Source of the DNA: Verrucomicrobiaceae bacterium
GTDB taxonomy: Bacteria > Verrucomicrobiota > Verrucomicrobiia > Verrucomicrobiales > Verrucomicrobiaceae
Length of the DNA: 64,000 nt
Direction of reading: 5' to 3'
Assembly (NCBI GenBank): GCA_015075365.1
Contig: JABTUN010000001.1
Location: 2,294,001-2,358,000, forward strand
Part shown: in pieces, positions 34,445 through 43,440 of the stretch
Layout: each line of letters opens with the position of its first letter
Position numbering within the stretch: the stretch's first letter is position 1
Notes under the pieces: model-generated
The model's database searches: none
What the model was told of the DNA's origin: nothing
Seen by the model: the letters and a program-made list of their open reading frames with translations, nothing else
Translations under genes and position numbers: made by a program

Positions 34445-35662
34445 TTAGAGCAGTGAATTGGGCCGGCTCCAGCGGATGCGTCCCAGCACCAGATCACCCC
34501 GGTAGCCGTGCTTGGGCGTCATCTCGCCGTCCGTCACCCAGGATTCATCGGGCGTGATGTTCGTCGTCTGGAAATTGCCCATCAGGGGCACCTCGGCGGC
34601 GGCGTTCACGCCATCCCCCACGAGCGGCAGCACCACGCGCTCCGTGGCGCGGATGAGGCGCAGGGTTTGCAGATCGACCTGCGCCATGAAGAGCGGGGAG
34701 CGCCAGCGGATCACCTTTGTGTTGGTGGCATCCTGGCGGGTGTAGACCAGGTGCAGCGCCTCGCTGTGCGGCAGCCAGTGCTGCTGCGTGGTGCTCATGT
34801 CCAGCGGCGTGCCGTCATCCCAGCACCAGGGCTGCTTCTCCGCAAAGTCCAGCCCGTCATCACTGCCCGCCACATAGCCGCGACCGTCCTCCGCGCGCAG
34901 CGTGACGTAAAAGCGGCCGCGGTAGCGCACCAGGGAGGGCTCCAGCAGGCCGCGCCCCGCCGCATGCCGGATATCCCGGCCCACCTGCCGGATCTCCAGC
35001 GTTTCACCATCAAAGGAGCAGCGCACCCCTGCGGCGGAGCGCGCCGTGGGCTTCGGGCCGAATGACATCACAAAGGCGATGCTGCCGTCCTCCAGCACCT
35101 CCCGTTGGCCGCAGTTGTTCGTGTAGATCGTGGCGCCGCGCGGGTCGTCCCAGGCCAGCCGCCGGCGCTCCGACCAGCGGCCGTCCCTGAAGACGGCGTA
35201 CACCGGGCAGCGCGGCGGCTGGTTGCGGTCGAAGCCGGTGCCTTTGTAGAAAACATTGTGCCCCAGCGCCAGGACTGTGCCGGTCTGTGGATGGTATTGC
35301 GGCACGACATCACACACGCCCTCGTCCCCGCGGCCGTCCGGGGTCGGATCACGGCCAAAGGCAGGCACTGGACGCGGCTCCGTCCAGGTGCGGCCCAGGT
35401 CCCGGGACTGCATCCAGTGCACGGGCAGGAAGTAGTCTGAGCCGCGGATCTCCTGCATCGTCATGATGATCACCGGCCCCTCCCGGCCCGGCACCACGCA
35501 GGGGCGCGGGTGGAACCACGACGGCCCGCTGCCGTCCCGCCCGCGCCGGAGCGTGACTTTTTCGATGGAGGCGATCAGGCTGCCAGCGGCACCTGCGGCG
35601 CGGGCGGTGGAGGCGGCGTACAGCCCGGCGGCGGCGCGGTGGAGGAAGTGGCGGCGGTTCAT
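34445..35662 (-). CDS. Tat-exported sialidase-like protein with Asp-box
   Basis: The 405-residue protein begins with a twin-arginine leader (MNRRHFLHRAAAGLYAA). It has a six-bladed propeller sequence with an Asp-box (SRDLGRTWTEP, about 86-96) and a WSERRRLAWDD relative. Conserved arginines occur in FHPRPCVVPG and LLEPSLVRYRGRFYVTLR. This fits exo-sialidases or related BNR-repeat sugar hydrolases. ATG 35660-35662 overlaps the stop of the upstream gene (ATGA). The C-terminus ends at the MITE boundary. Confidence 0.8.
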   Translation of the reverse strand: MNRRHFLHRAAAGLYAASTARAAGAAGSLIASIEKVTLRRGRDGSGPSWFHPRPCVVPGREGPVIIMTMQEIRGSDYFLPVHWMQSRDLGRTWTEPRPVPAFGRDPTPDGRGDEGVCDVVPQYHPQTGTVLALGHNVFYKGTGFDRNQPPRCPVYAVFRDGRWSERRRLAWDDPRGATIYTNNCGQREVLEDGSIAFVMSFGPKPTARSAAGVRCSFDGETLEIRQVGRDIRHAAGRGLLEPSLVRYRGRFYVTLRAEDGRGYVAGSDDGLDFAEKQPWCWDDGTPLDMSTTQQHWLPHSEALHLVYTRQDATNTKVIRWRSPLFMAQVDLQTLRLIRATERVVLPLVGDGVNAAAEVPLMGNFQTTNITPDESWVTDGEMTPKHGYRGDLVLGRIRWSRPNSLL

Positions 35663-36108
35663 GGTGGCGGCAGGAAGCTCATCTGACCAGACGGCGCTTC
35701 CAGGTGGATTCTGGCACCGTAGGCCAGGCCCTCCATCCACGGCAGCAGCAGTTCCAGCACATCCGCGCGCTGAAAGTGCGCCTGTTTCGTCTCCGGATGC
35801 GGGAAATAGATCCAGCCGCGCGCCGGCGCGCCCTCCGCGCGATGCACCACCACCTCGAAGAAGGAAAAGTCCTCCGCCGGCTCCGTGGGATGCCATTTCA
35901 GCGCGCGGAAGGTGTGGCGGGGCGTCCCAGGCTGGAACTGCCACGGTGCCAGGCTCACATTCAGGGTGCCGGGATAGAAGGAACCCAAGTCCAGTCCCCG
36001 CGCCGCGAAATGCGGCTGCTGCATGCGGATCGTGCCGCCGGGGAACTTGGGATTGCCGTTCAGGCCTGAGGCCACGCGGTGGCCGGGGACGATGGTGGCG
36101 GGGATCAT
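35659..36108 (-). CDS. RibK-like protein (CTP-dependent riboflavin kinase fold)
   Basis: The 149-residue protein resembles archaeal CTP-dependent riboflavin kinases: GHRVASGLNGNPKF (glycine-rich start), LDLGSFYPGTLNVSL (the PGTLN signature), a middle DFSFFEVVVHRAEGAPARGW and an end block ADVLELLLPWMEGLAYGARI, in the same order as in archaeal RibK. Bacteria normally use RibF instead. Substrate and activity are unproven. It is translationally coupled to the exported sialidase, an unexpected partner. Confidence 0.6.
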   Translation of the reverse strand: MIPATIVPGHRVASGLNGNPKFPGGTIRMQQPHFAARGLDLGSFYPGTLNVSLAPWQFQPGTPRHTFRALKWHPTEPAEDFSFFEVVVHRAEGAPARGWIYFPHPETKQAHFQRADVLELLLPWMEGLAYGARIHLEAPSGQMSFLPPP

Positions 36109-36391
36109 GAGAGGCCGCGCAGCATTCCATGCTTGCCGTGTTTGTCATCCCTCCATCCAGCTGCCAGGGCAGGGCGGAATGTTCAATAGTGCGCTGCCGG
36201 GCGGCGCATGGCCTGCGTCACACGGCGCTTCCGGGGGGCCAAAAAAGCGCATGGAGGGGCGGCTGGAAGGATTCCGGCGATTTCCATGGTGACTTTTGAG
36301 ACACGCTGGAATCATCCGGGCGCGCACCAGGATGATCGATACGCCTGAATGGCCTGCGGAGGGCGTTTACGGTGGTCGTGTCCGCCAAGCT

Positions 36392-37624
36392 TCAGCGGCG
36401 GCTTGTCAAGGCAGCGGCGAGGATGCCGGCGGCCTTGTGCAAGGTCTCGTCGTGCTCGAGTTCGGGCACGGAGTCGGCGACGATGCCGGCACCGGTGTGG
36501 AAGCGGATTTCGCCGCCCTGTTGCACGGCGGTGCGGATGGCGATGTTCCACTGGCTGCGGCCGTCAAAGCCAAACCAGCCGATGGCGCCGGTGTAGAGGC
36601 CGCGCGGATGCGTTTCGAGCTCCGCGATGATCTCCGTGGCGCGTTTTTTCGGCGCGCCGGTGATGCTGCCGCCGGGGAAGCATGCGCGGAAGGCGCCGGC
36701 GTGGTCGATGTGCGCGCGGAGGCGGCCCGTGACGGTGGAAACGAGATGAAAGACCTGCGCGAAGCTCTCCACGCGCCACAGTTCCGGCACCTGTACGCTG
36801 CCGAATTCGCACACCTGGCCCAGATCGTTGCGCTCGAGGTCGGTGATCATCAAAAGCTCCGCCTTTTCCTTCTCCGAGGCGCGCAGCTCGATCTGCGCGG
36901 CGGCATCCCGCTGCACGTCGTTGAGAAAACGCGGGCGCGTGCCCTTGATGGGCCGTGTGGTGATCTGCGGGCCGTCGAGGCGGAGAAAAGTCTCCATGGA
37001 GGCGGAGAGCACGGTGGTGCCGTCGAGGTTTAAAAATGCCGCATGCGGCGCGGGGGAAACGGCGCGCAGTTGGAGATACAGCGCGAAGGCGTCCGCCTGC
37101 GCGGGCCACTGCGCCACCCAGGGATAGGACAGGTTCACCTGGTAGATGTCCCCGGCGGCGATGTACTCCTGCGCGCGCCGCACCATGGAGACGAACTCGC
37201 CTTTGGAAACCAGCGGTCGGAAATCAAGCGCGGGAGGCGGGGGCGTCGTGCCATCTGAAATCTGAAATCTAAAATCCCCGAAGCTGCTCCAGCGGCCTGA
37301 ATCGTGCTCGTAAACCAGCCCATGCGGATACACGCCGAGCACAAAGTCTCCCTCGTAGCCCACCCAGCCGTAAAGACCGCCGTGCGTGGCGCGCGGGACA
37401 CTCAGGGCGGTGCGGACACGCTCCCAATCCCGGTCCAGGTGGCCGCGCAAGACCTCCACCGGCTCCGCCGTCAGGATGCTGACCGCCCCAGGGCCGGGCA
37501 GGGAGGTGTCCATCCACACCAATCCCTCCTTCCGGGCCAGGCAGGCCGCCACCTGCGCTGGCGGCAGCCGCAGGTCCAGCGGCACGGCATTCGGGGGGGC
37601 GGGGGATGGCAGCGGGATTGACAC
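36392..37624 (-). CDS. pabB: Aminodeoxychorismate synthase component I
   Basis: The 410-residue protein carries the chorismate-binding domain: YIAAGDIYQVNLSYPW (about 163-178), then SASMETFLRL, PIKGTRPRF, LLMITDLERNDLGQV and a GGSITGAPKKRA block. The lysine in PIKGT distinguishes PabB from anthranilate synthase (PIAGT). It makes 4-amino-4-deoxychorismate for folate synthesis. No pabA or pabC is adjacent. Bases 37253-37276, in a linker, are a word repeat encoding part of GDFRFQISDG. Confidence 0.93.
   Translation of the reverse strand: MSIPLPSPAPPNAVPLDLRLPPAQVAACLARKEGLVWMDTSLPGPGAVSILTAEPVEVLRGHLDRDWERVRTALSVPRATHGGLYGWVGYEGDFVLGVYPHGLVYEHDSGRWSSFGDFRFQISDGTTPPPPALDFRPLVSKGEFVSMVRRAQEYIAAGDIYQVNLSYPWVAQWPAQADAFALYLQLRAVSPAPHAAFLNLDGTTVLSASMETFLRLDGPQITTRPIKGTRPRFLNDVQRDAAAQIELRASEKEKAELLMITDLERNDLGQVCEFGSVQVPELWRVESFAQVFHLVSTVTGRLRAHIDHAGAFRACFPGGSITGAPKKRATEIIAELETHPRGLYTGAIGWFGFDGRSQWNIAIRTAVQQGGEIRFHTGAGIVADSVPELEHDETLHKAAGILAAALTSRR
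37253..37276. repeat. In-frame word repeat in pabB (AAATCTGAAATCT)
   Basis: ATCTGAAATCTGAAATCTAAAATC-type words fill these 24 bases. The final 13 (GAAATCTAAAATC, 37264-37276) are identical to 4586-4598, more than 32 kb away. It encodes part of the linker between the N-terminal and chorismate-binding parts of PabB. Confidence 0.9.
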
Positions 37625-37671
37625 GGGAGCGGCTGGACCGTACCATTCCGCCTTTTTCCAGCAACCCCCCG

Positions 37672-39111
37672 GTGAAACAACCCTCCACCATTCTCACCAA
37701 CGATCACGACCGCGCCTCCGCCACGGCGTGGGGCACTCTCTGCGTTCTGGTGGCGGTCCAGGTGGGCATTGTGTTGTGGATCCTGGCCTCGCCTGCTCCG
37801 GAGGAGGCCGTTTTGACCGGACAAGCGCCCGCGCCGTCTGAGAGCGGCGTTTTTTCCGTCCCGCCGCCGCTGGCAGTGCTGCCAGAGGCTGCCGCGCCGC
37901 GAAAGGCCCCGCCTCCGCCGGGTCAGATCACGGCTCCTGTGGCCGTGGCCGCCGCGCCTGTGGGTTCACCGAATGCGCCGCCCCCCGTGGGCAGTTTTGG
38001 CAAGACGCCGCCCCCAGCTACTCCAGGCACGGCTGCGGAGCCTCGTCCCGCGCTCCCTGGCGGCGGTCTGGCCGCGCCCCCGATGCCTTCCGCAGCCGCG
38101 ATGGCCGCGGCGGAGGCTCCCCCACCCCTTCCCGGCAGCGGAGCCGTGTCTCCCCTGGATAAGCCCGCGCTTCCCGGTAGTGGCGTCCTCCCGCCAGACG
38201 CGAAACCCGCCCTCCCGGGCAGTGGCGTGTCCGCGCCGGATGAAAAACCCGCGCTTCCTGGCAGCGGGGCGCGTCCTCCCTCCGCAGCCGTTCCGGCTCC
38301 GCCGTCCGCTGCTGCTGTGGCGGCTGTCGATCCGCGGCGGGATGTGAATGGCCTGCTGGCCAGTGCCAAGGAGCTGCGCGGTCTGGGCAACACGCAGGAT
38401 GCGCTGGACCTGCTCCAGCGCGCGGATCTGGTGTCTCCAAACCATCCGGCCGTGACGGCGGAAATGGCGGAGGTGTACGAGCAGATGGGTCTCCAGACGA
38501 AGGCGGTGGACTGCTGGCGCAGCATCCAGCTTCAAGGTCCGGCAAAAGCCGGGCAGTATTATGAGCTGGCCACACGCCGCCTTGGTACCGTGCCGGGAGC
38601 CGCCGCCACGACCGCCCCGCCCGCGCCCGGAACTGGTGAGGGAGACAAGCGCCTCCGCCTCGGTGCCTGCCAGGTGCAGCGGGATTTCCGCGTGGCAGGC
38701 GGGGAGCGCTATGTGCTGCGCGTGCCCATCCAGCGCAGCGGTAGCAAGTCGATCGACCCGAACGCCATCGACATGAAGGTGTTCTTTTATTACCGCGACA
38801 GCGGCGGCATCCATCTCGACAACGTCACGGAACTGACGGAGACCTGGCAGACGGAGCCGGTGGATTGGAGCGGCGTTGGGGACGAGATCGTCGATGTGAC
38901 CTACCAGCTCCCGCCGTCCACCGCGGCGGAAATCCAGCAGCGCGGCCAGCGGACCTACCACGGCTACATGCTGCATCTTTATTATGACAACAAGCTCCAG
39001 GATGTGGCCGGAGAGCCACGCGATCTCCTGGACGCGGCCCTGCAGTCGCGCGGCCAGCCTGTGGGCGGCGGCGACGTGCCGAACCCGCTGCTCCCGCCCG
39101 TGGGGAGATGA
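37672..39111 (+). CDS. Membrane-anchored Pro/Ala-rich repeat protein with TPR-like region
   Basis: The protein (479 residues from GTG 37672) has one membrane helix near its N-terminus (about 20-40) and a long Pro/Ala/Gly-rich segment with KPALPGSG repeats (38161-38286). A TPR-like pair follows (RDVNGLLASAKELRGLGNTQDALDLLQRA, then ALVTAEMAEVYEQMG-type helices), and then a C-terminal beta-rich domain (VFFYYRDSGGIHLDNVTELTETW). The upstream ATG at 37606 would overlap pabB, so GTG 37672 is preferred. It is first in a five-gene plus cluster that continues with the pseudokinase protein. Confidence 0.75.
   Translation: MKQPSTILTNDHDRASATAWGTLCVLVAVQVGIVLWILASPAPEEAVLTGQAPAPSESGVFSVPPPLAVLPEAAAPRKAPPPPGQITAPVAVAAAPVGSPNAPPPVGSFGKTPPPATPGTAAEPRPALPGGGLAAPPMPSAAAMAAAEAPPPLPGSGAVSPLDKPALPGSGVLPPDAKPALPGSGVSAPDEKPALPGSGARPPSAAVPAPPSAAAVAAVDPRRDVNGLLASAKELRGLGNTQDALDLLQRADLVSPNHPAVTAEMAEVYEQMGLQTKAVDCWRSIQLQGPAKAGQYYELATRRLGTVPGAAATTAPPAPGTGEGDKRLRLGACQVQRDFRVAGGERYVLRVPIQRSGSKSIDPNAIDMKVFFYYRDSGGIHLDNVTELTETWQTEPVDWSGVGDEIVDVTYQLPPSTAAEIQQRGQRTYHGYMLHLYYDNKLQDVAGEPRDLLDAALQSRGQPVGGGDVPNPLLPPVGR
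38161..38286. repeat. 42-base coding repeat (KPALPGSG unit), three copies
   Basis: Units begin at 38161, 38203 and 38245, each 42 bases or 14 codons. They encode KPALPGSG followed by a variable hexapeptide ending in Pro-Asp plus one residue in the first two copies. A partial fourth unit (PPLPGSGAVS) precedes them. Confidence 0.9.
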
Positions 39112-39126
39112 TCGCGGACCACCCCG

Positions 39127-41088
39127 ATGACACTTCTTTTCGTTGATTCCCATGCCACGCTCCTCGAAAGCCGCGCCGCCCTGCTGAAGGAAAGACTGCC
39201 CGGCTTCACCGTTGTCCACCTGGCGGACGTGCACGCCGCCCTGTCCTGGATCGCGGAGGCGGAGTCGCTCGACGTGCTGGTGACGGAGGCGATTTTTGAC
39301 ACGAAGCAGACGGGCTTTGCCCTGCGGGACGCGGCGCGCGCGCGCTTTCCCAATGTGCGCGTGCTCTTCACCACGCGCTTCGACCTCACCGGCTTTGAGG
39401 TGGAGATCGGCGGCGCGCCGGTCCTCAAGGACGCGCCGTACTCGCCTGAGAAACTGGTGCAGCGCGTGCAGGCGCTGATGGCCGCGCCCGCGGATGCCTC
39501 GGAGCCGCCGCCAGTGATGGTGCCGGGCACGGTGCTGGGAAATTACCAGGTGCTTGACCGCCTCTACATCGAGCGGGAGGCGGAGACCTACCGCGCGCTC
39601 CAGGTCACCGTTCAGCGCCCGGTGGCGCTGGCGCTGCTGAAGCCGGACTACCTGAAGCAGAAGGACGTGGTGGCAAAGTTCAAGGAGCGCATCCGCGTGA
39701 AGGCTTCCCTCACTTACGCGCGCATCGCGCCACTGTATGAGGCGGGTGAGGCGAACGGCTGGCTTTTTTACACGCGGGAGCTGCCGCGCGGCCGCACGCT
39801 GGAGGAGATCGAGGAGGCGGAGGAACATCTCAACGAACGCCGCCTCACCGAGGTGCTCCACGGCGTGGCGGAGGCGATGCAGCACGCCACCAGCCGCGGC
39901 TACCACCACCGCAGCCTGGCCGCGCGTGACATTTACATCGACGGCGACCACCAGGCCAGCATCACGAACATCTTCCGCCAGGCCGGGGGTGAGAAACGCG
40001 ATCCGCGCGCCGATGTGCGCGCCCTGCTGGCCATGCTGCGCCCCATCGCCGGGGAGGGGAAGGCGCGCGGCATGCTCGACTCGCTGCAAAACGCCAATCA
40101 CGACTGGAACAGCCTGCTGGAGGCGCTCGACGACATCCGCGATGCCATGCGTGAGCACAGCATCGTGAGAAAGATCGAGGCGGAGACAATGCCCGCTGTC
40201 ACGCGCGAGCGCCCGTGGTGGGTGTACGCGCTGGGCGTCGTCATCCTCATCGGCGTGGCCGCCGTGGGCGCGCTGATGAACGGCCCTGGAGGCGCGCCTG
40301 ACGTGCCGTCGAAGGATGTGCAGCATGCGGAGTGGGTGCGCGTCCCCGCCGGGAGCTTTGAGTTTCAAAAAAATGAGGCGCGTGATCTTCGGTATGACTT
40401 CTGGATCGGCAAGCACGAGGTCACCATCGGCCAGTATGATGAATTCCTCACCGTGCTGAAGACCACGCCCGCAGGCCAGTGGGACCATCCCGAGCAGCCG
40501 AAGACCAAGAAAGGCCATGCTCCGCCGAACTGGCCGGCGCTGATCACCGCGGCCAAAAGCGGCACCACCTTCAATGGGGAGCCCCTTTCGCTGAACATGC
40601 CCGTCACCCAGGTGGACTGGTTTGACGCCTACGCGTATGCGAAATGGCGCGGAGGACGCCTGCCGACGGAGGAGGAATGGGAAAAGGCCGCACGCGGCGA
40701 GAAAGGCTTCAAATACCCCTGGGGAAACCGCGACCTGCCCGGCGCGGCGAACCTGGGTGATGACTACACGCCCTCCCCGGGCGGCAAAGGCGGCCAGATC
40801 GACGGCTACAACCTCAGCGCACCGGTGACGCGCGTGACGAAGGACATCAGCCCCCACGGCGTGCATGACATGGCCGGGAATGTCCAGGAATGGACCGCCA
40901 GCGAGACGAAAGACGCCAGTTGGCCGGTGTTTCCCGATTATCCGGACATCCGCGTACCGGTGGTCCGCGGCGGTCATTTCGGCCTGAAATCCAGCGATCA
41001 ACTGCTGACCGCGCGCATGTTCCCGGAGTCTGCGCTGGAGACGGCCATCGCGCGCGGCTTCCGTGTCGTGCGGGACACGGCGCCGTGA
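39127..41088 (+). CDS. Receiver-pseudokinase-SUMF membrane protein, all three domains degenerate
   Basis: The 653-residue protein has a receiver-like domain (1-118), a kinase-like domain (about 133-350), a membrane helix (365-384) and a SUMF/formylglycine-type domain (401-653). The receiver phospho-aspartate position is Glu54 (LVTEA), with Lys101 retained. The kinase keeps the VAIK-type lysine (Lys172) but lacks the glycine loop. HRD is HRS (261-263), and the DFG position reads SITNIF. The SUMF domain keeps its fold motifs (RLPTEEEWEKAARG, GNVQEWT) but has none of the catalytic cysteines of true formylglycine enzymes. It is probably a scaffold or ligand receiver, with the SUMF domain outside the cytoplasmic membrane. 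Confidence 0.85.
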   Translation: MTLLFVDSHATLLESRAALLKERLPGFTVVHLADVHAALSWIAEAESLDVLVTEAIFDTKQTGFALRDAARARFPNVRVLFTTRFDLTGFEVEIGGAPVLKDAPYSPEKLVQRVQALMAAPADASEPPPVMVPGTVLGNYQVLDRLYIEREAETYRALQVTVQRPVALALLKPDYLKQKDVVAKFKERIRVKASLTYARIAPLYEAGEANGWLFYTRELPRGRTLEEIEEAEEHLNERRLTEVLHGVAEAMQHATSRGYHHRSLAARDIYIDGDHQASITNIFRQAGGEKRDPRADVRALLAMLRPIAGEGKARGMLDSLQNANHDWNSLLEALDDIRDAMREHSIVRKIEAETMPAVTRERPWWVYALGVVILIGVAAVGALMNGPGGAPDVPSKDVQHAEWVRVPAGSFEFQKNEARDLRYDFWIGKHEVTIGQYDEFLTVLKTTPAGQWDHPEQPKTKKGHAPPNWPALITAAKSGTTFNGEPLSLNMPVTQVDWFDAYAYAKWRGGRLPTEEEWEKAARGEKGFKYPWGNRDLPGAANLGDDYTPSPGGKGGQIDGYNLSAPVTRVTKDISPHGVHDMAGNVQEWTASETKDASWPVFPDYPDIRVPVVRGGHFGLKSSDQLLTARMFPESALETAIARGFRVVRDTAP

Positions 41089-41132
41089 AGTTTTTACATT
41101 ACAGTCATCCCAAACTCGGTTTCAATCCCGCT

Positions 41133-41993
41133 ATGCGTTCCTTCCTTCTGCTTCTGCTGCTCACCATGCCCGCGCTGGGGCAGTACGCCTCCAATCTCGC
41201 CCTGCACAAGACCAACTTCCTTATCGGCGAGTCCGTGCTGGCCACGCTGACGATCACCAACCGCTCCGGCGCGGATGTCATCGTGGGCGGTGTGGGCTCG
41301 CGGCCGTGGCTGCAGTTCCAGTTCCAGACCGCTGAGGGGCAGCAACTGCCGCCGGTGAGCGTCGGTGCCCGGGAGCAGATCACGCTGCGCGCCGGAGCCA
41401 CCTCACGGCATGTGGTCGAGATCGAGGGCGCTTCCTCCACCAGCAGCGTGGGCACCTATTACACCACGGCCAGCATCTACCACCCGCTCAGCGGGCAGTA
41501 TTACGCCACCAACCGCGCGCGCATCGTCGTCACGGACGCGAAGCCCATGTTCGACGAGGCCTTTGGTGTGCCGCAAGGCTATCCGAACGCCGGGCGCGCG
41601 CGCCGCTACCAGGCCATCATTTTCCGGGATGTGGACTCGATCCAGTTCTACACGCGGATTGTGGACGAACGCACGCGCGAGTACCTCGCCACGCAGTACC
41701 TCGGTCCCATCGCCGCCTCCCTCCAGCCGCAGATCACCATCGACAGGCAGAACAAGCTGCAGGTGCTCTTCATGGCCCAGCAGCGCGTCTTCTGCCACAC
41801 CACCATCAACCCGGACGGAAAGCTGGCACGGCGCACCTATTATCTCAATGAGGAGGGCGGCACCCGCCCCACGCTGGTGACGACCCCCAAAGGCGTCGCT
41901 GTCGTCGGCGGCCGGGCTTTTGACCCGGCGAATCCGCCCAAGGATGCGAACTCCGGCATCCGCAAGGTGTCCGAGCGGCCCAAGGGGCTGTGA
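41133..41993 (+). CDS. Exported protein of unknown function in the pseudokinase cluster
   Basis: The 286-residue protein has a signal peptide (MRSFLLLLLLTMPALGQ) and a beta-sandwich-like N-terminal half (LALHKTNFLIGESVLATLTITNRSG) that resembles transglutaminase- or intradiol-associated Ig-like domains. The C-terminal half (VDSIQFYTRIVDERTREYLATQ to LVTTPKGVAVVGGRAFDPA) was not recognised. It follows the pseudokinase gene by 44 bases and precedes the FHA gene, so it is likely part of the same operon. Confidence 0.7.
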   Translation: MRSFLLLLLLTMPALGQYASNLALHKTNFLIGESVLATLTITNRSGADVIVGGVGSRPWLQFQFQTAEGQQLPPVSVGAREQITLRAGATSRHVVEIEGASSTSSVGTYYTTASIYHPLSGQYYATNRARIVVTDAKPMFDEAFGVPQGYPNAGRARRYQAIIFRDVDSIQFYTRIVDERTREYLATQYLGPIAASLQPQITIDRQNKLQVLFMAQQRVFCHTTINPDGKLARRTYYLNEEGGTRPTLVTTPKGVAVVGGRAFDPANPPKDANSGIRKVSERPKGL

Positions 41994-42071
41994 TTGCCGC
42001 CCGTATGCGCGCTGTTGCAACGCGGAAGGTTTGCCGCGATGACTGGGGTTCCCCCGCACATCAAAAAACCC

Positions 42072-43382
42072 ATGGCCAAGCTGACATTCGTTCTCGAGGA
42101 CGGAGAAGAGGTGGTCGTTCCGATTTTGGAACGCATCACGGTCGGCCGTGCCGAGGATAATGACGTGATGGTGGATGACGAGCGGCTGGCACCCTGCCAT
42201 GCGGAGCTGCTGCTCAACGCGGACGGCAGTGTGCAGGTTTTTGACCAGAACACACCCGCGGGCACCTTCGTGAACGGCACGCGCATCGTCAGCCAGACGC
42301 TGCTGCATGGCGACCGCCTGGCCTTTGGGCCCCTGGAGGCCGTTCTCGATCTGGAACATCCCGCCAACACCCCGGGCACCTCTCCCTTCCCAGGCACTCC
42401 CGCCGTCCCGGAGGAAAAACGGGACGATTCAGACCTCCATGCCGCCCGTGAGGAACTGCGCGCCTTGCGAGAAAAGGCGGCAGCCCTGCGCGCGGCGGAA
42501 AAGGACGCTGAAAAGGCGCACCGCCACTGGCTGGCGGCCATCGAATCCCTCCGGCGCCAGCACGAGCAGCAAACCGCCGCGCTGCGGGAGGTGGAGCAGC
42601 GCACGGACGAAGCGCAGGCCCGTCTGGACGCGCTGACCGAACGCGAGAACACCCAGACAAGACGCCTTCGTGGGCTGCAGGAGGAGCTGGACGCGGAAAA
42701 CCGCCGTCTGGACGAGGCGCGGCAGAAAGGCGCGGACATTCAGCAGGCGGAAAGCGCCCTGGCGGCGCTGCATCAGCGCCACGCCACGCTCGAAGCCCAA
42801 GTGCGTGAGCTGGACGCCGTCGAAGGCCGCCTTTCCGCCGCCACGACCACGCTGTCGGAGTTGGAGGCCCGCCAGCAGGAGCTGCGCGGCATCGTCTCGG
42901 GCGTGGAGGCGGAACATCAGCGCCAGCAGGACGCGCTGGCCCGCCTGCAAAGCGACATCACGGCCGCGGAGGAGCGGCTGCGGACCCTCCGCGGCACCTG
43001 TGAGGAGGAAACGCGTCAGTTGGAGGCCGCCCGCGCACGCAAGGCGGAGATCGAGGCGCATCTCGCCGCCCCGCGCCTTGAGATCGAGCGCCAGATCGAG
43101 CATGCCCGCCAGGAACTGGCGGAACTGCGCGCCCGCCTGCGCCCGCTGCGGGATTGGAAGGACGACATGGACCGCCGCGGCGCACGCCTGGCCGCGCTGC
43201 CGCCCGGCTGCCCCGAGGCGCAGGAAATCCAGGAGCAGACGGATGCCGCGCTGGCGGACTTGCCGCGTCTGCTGCCCGCGCTGCCCAGCCGCAACCCTCA
43301 CACCATCCAGGTGGAGTCCATGTCGCTCCGACGCGTGCCGATGAAGTCCGAAAGCGTGCGCCGTGCGCATGACCGGACGTAG
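42072..43382 (+). CDS. FHA-domain protein with long coiled coil
   Basis: The 436-residue protein has an N-terminal FHA domain (1-95) with the conserved Gly-Arg pair (ITVGRAEDND, 23-30), a histidine in APCHAEL (40-46) and GTFVNG (64-69). The conserved serine before that histidine is alanine (Ala40). Residues 120-390 are an almost continuous Glu/Arg/Ala/Leu-rich coiled coil without membrane helices. FHA domains bind phosphothreonine. It is the natural partner type for a kinase, and here its neighbour is a pseudokinase. ATG 42072 was chosen as the first start that gives a complete FHA fold. Confidence 0.88.
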   Translation: MAKLTFVLEDGEEVVVPILERITVGRAEDNDVMVDDERLAPCHAELLLNADGSVQVFDQNTPAGTFVNGTRIVSQTLLHGDRLAFGPLEAVLDLEHPANTPGTSPFPGTPAVPEEKRDDSDLHAAREELRALREKAAALRAAEKDAEKAHRHWLAAIESLRRQHEQQTAALREVEQRTDEAQARLDALTERENTQTRRLRGLQEELDAENRRLDEARQKGADIQQAESALAALHQRHATLEAQVRELDAVEGRLSAATTTLSELEARQQELRGIVSGVEAEHQRQQDALARLQSDITAAEERLRTLRGTCEEETRQLEAARARKAEIEAHLAAPRLEIERQIEHARQELAELRARLRPLRDWKDDMDRRGARLAALPPGCPEAQEIQEQTDAALADLPRLLPALPSRNPHTIQVESMSLRRVPMKSESVRRAHDRT

Positions 43383-43440
43383 CGGGCATGCCATCCACTG
43401 TTTTTGATCCAAATCCCGGTTCCAGCCGTCTATCGCCGCC

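Noticed and set aside
36109..36391. Possible gene in the gap between pabB and the RibK-like gene
   Set aside because: Only short frames without motifs are present. A small ATCATCC/GGATGAT stem near 36307-36334 was noted but is too weak to call.
37966..41001. A 1011-codon minus-strand frame opposite the repeat protein and pseudokinase genes
   Set aside because: Antisense shadow of two genes with recognisable domains. It shows no signal peptide, motif or plausible start context.
39127..41088. SUMF protein as the formylglycine-generating enzyme for the sulfatase at 2107-3369
   Set aside because: The catalytic cysteines expected near the RGG motif are absent (VRGGHFGLKSSDQLL), and the gene is 36 kb away in a different type of operon.
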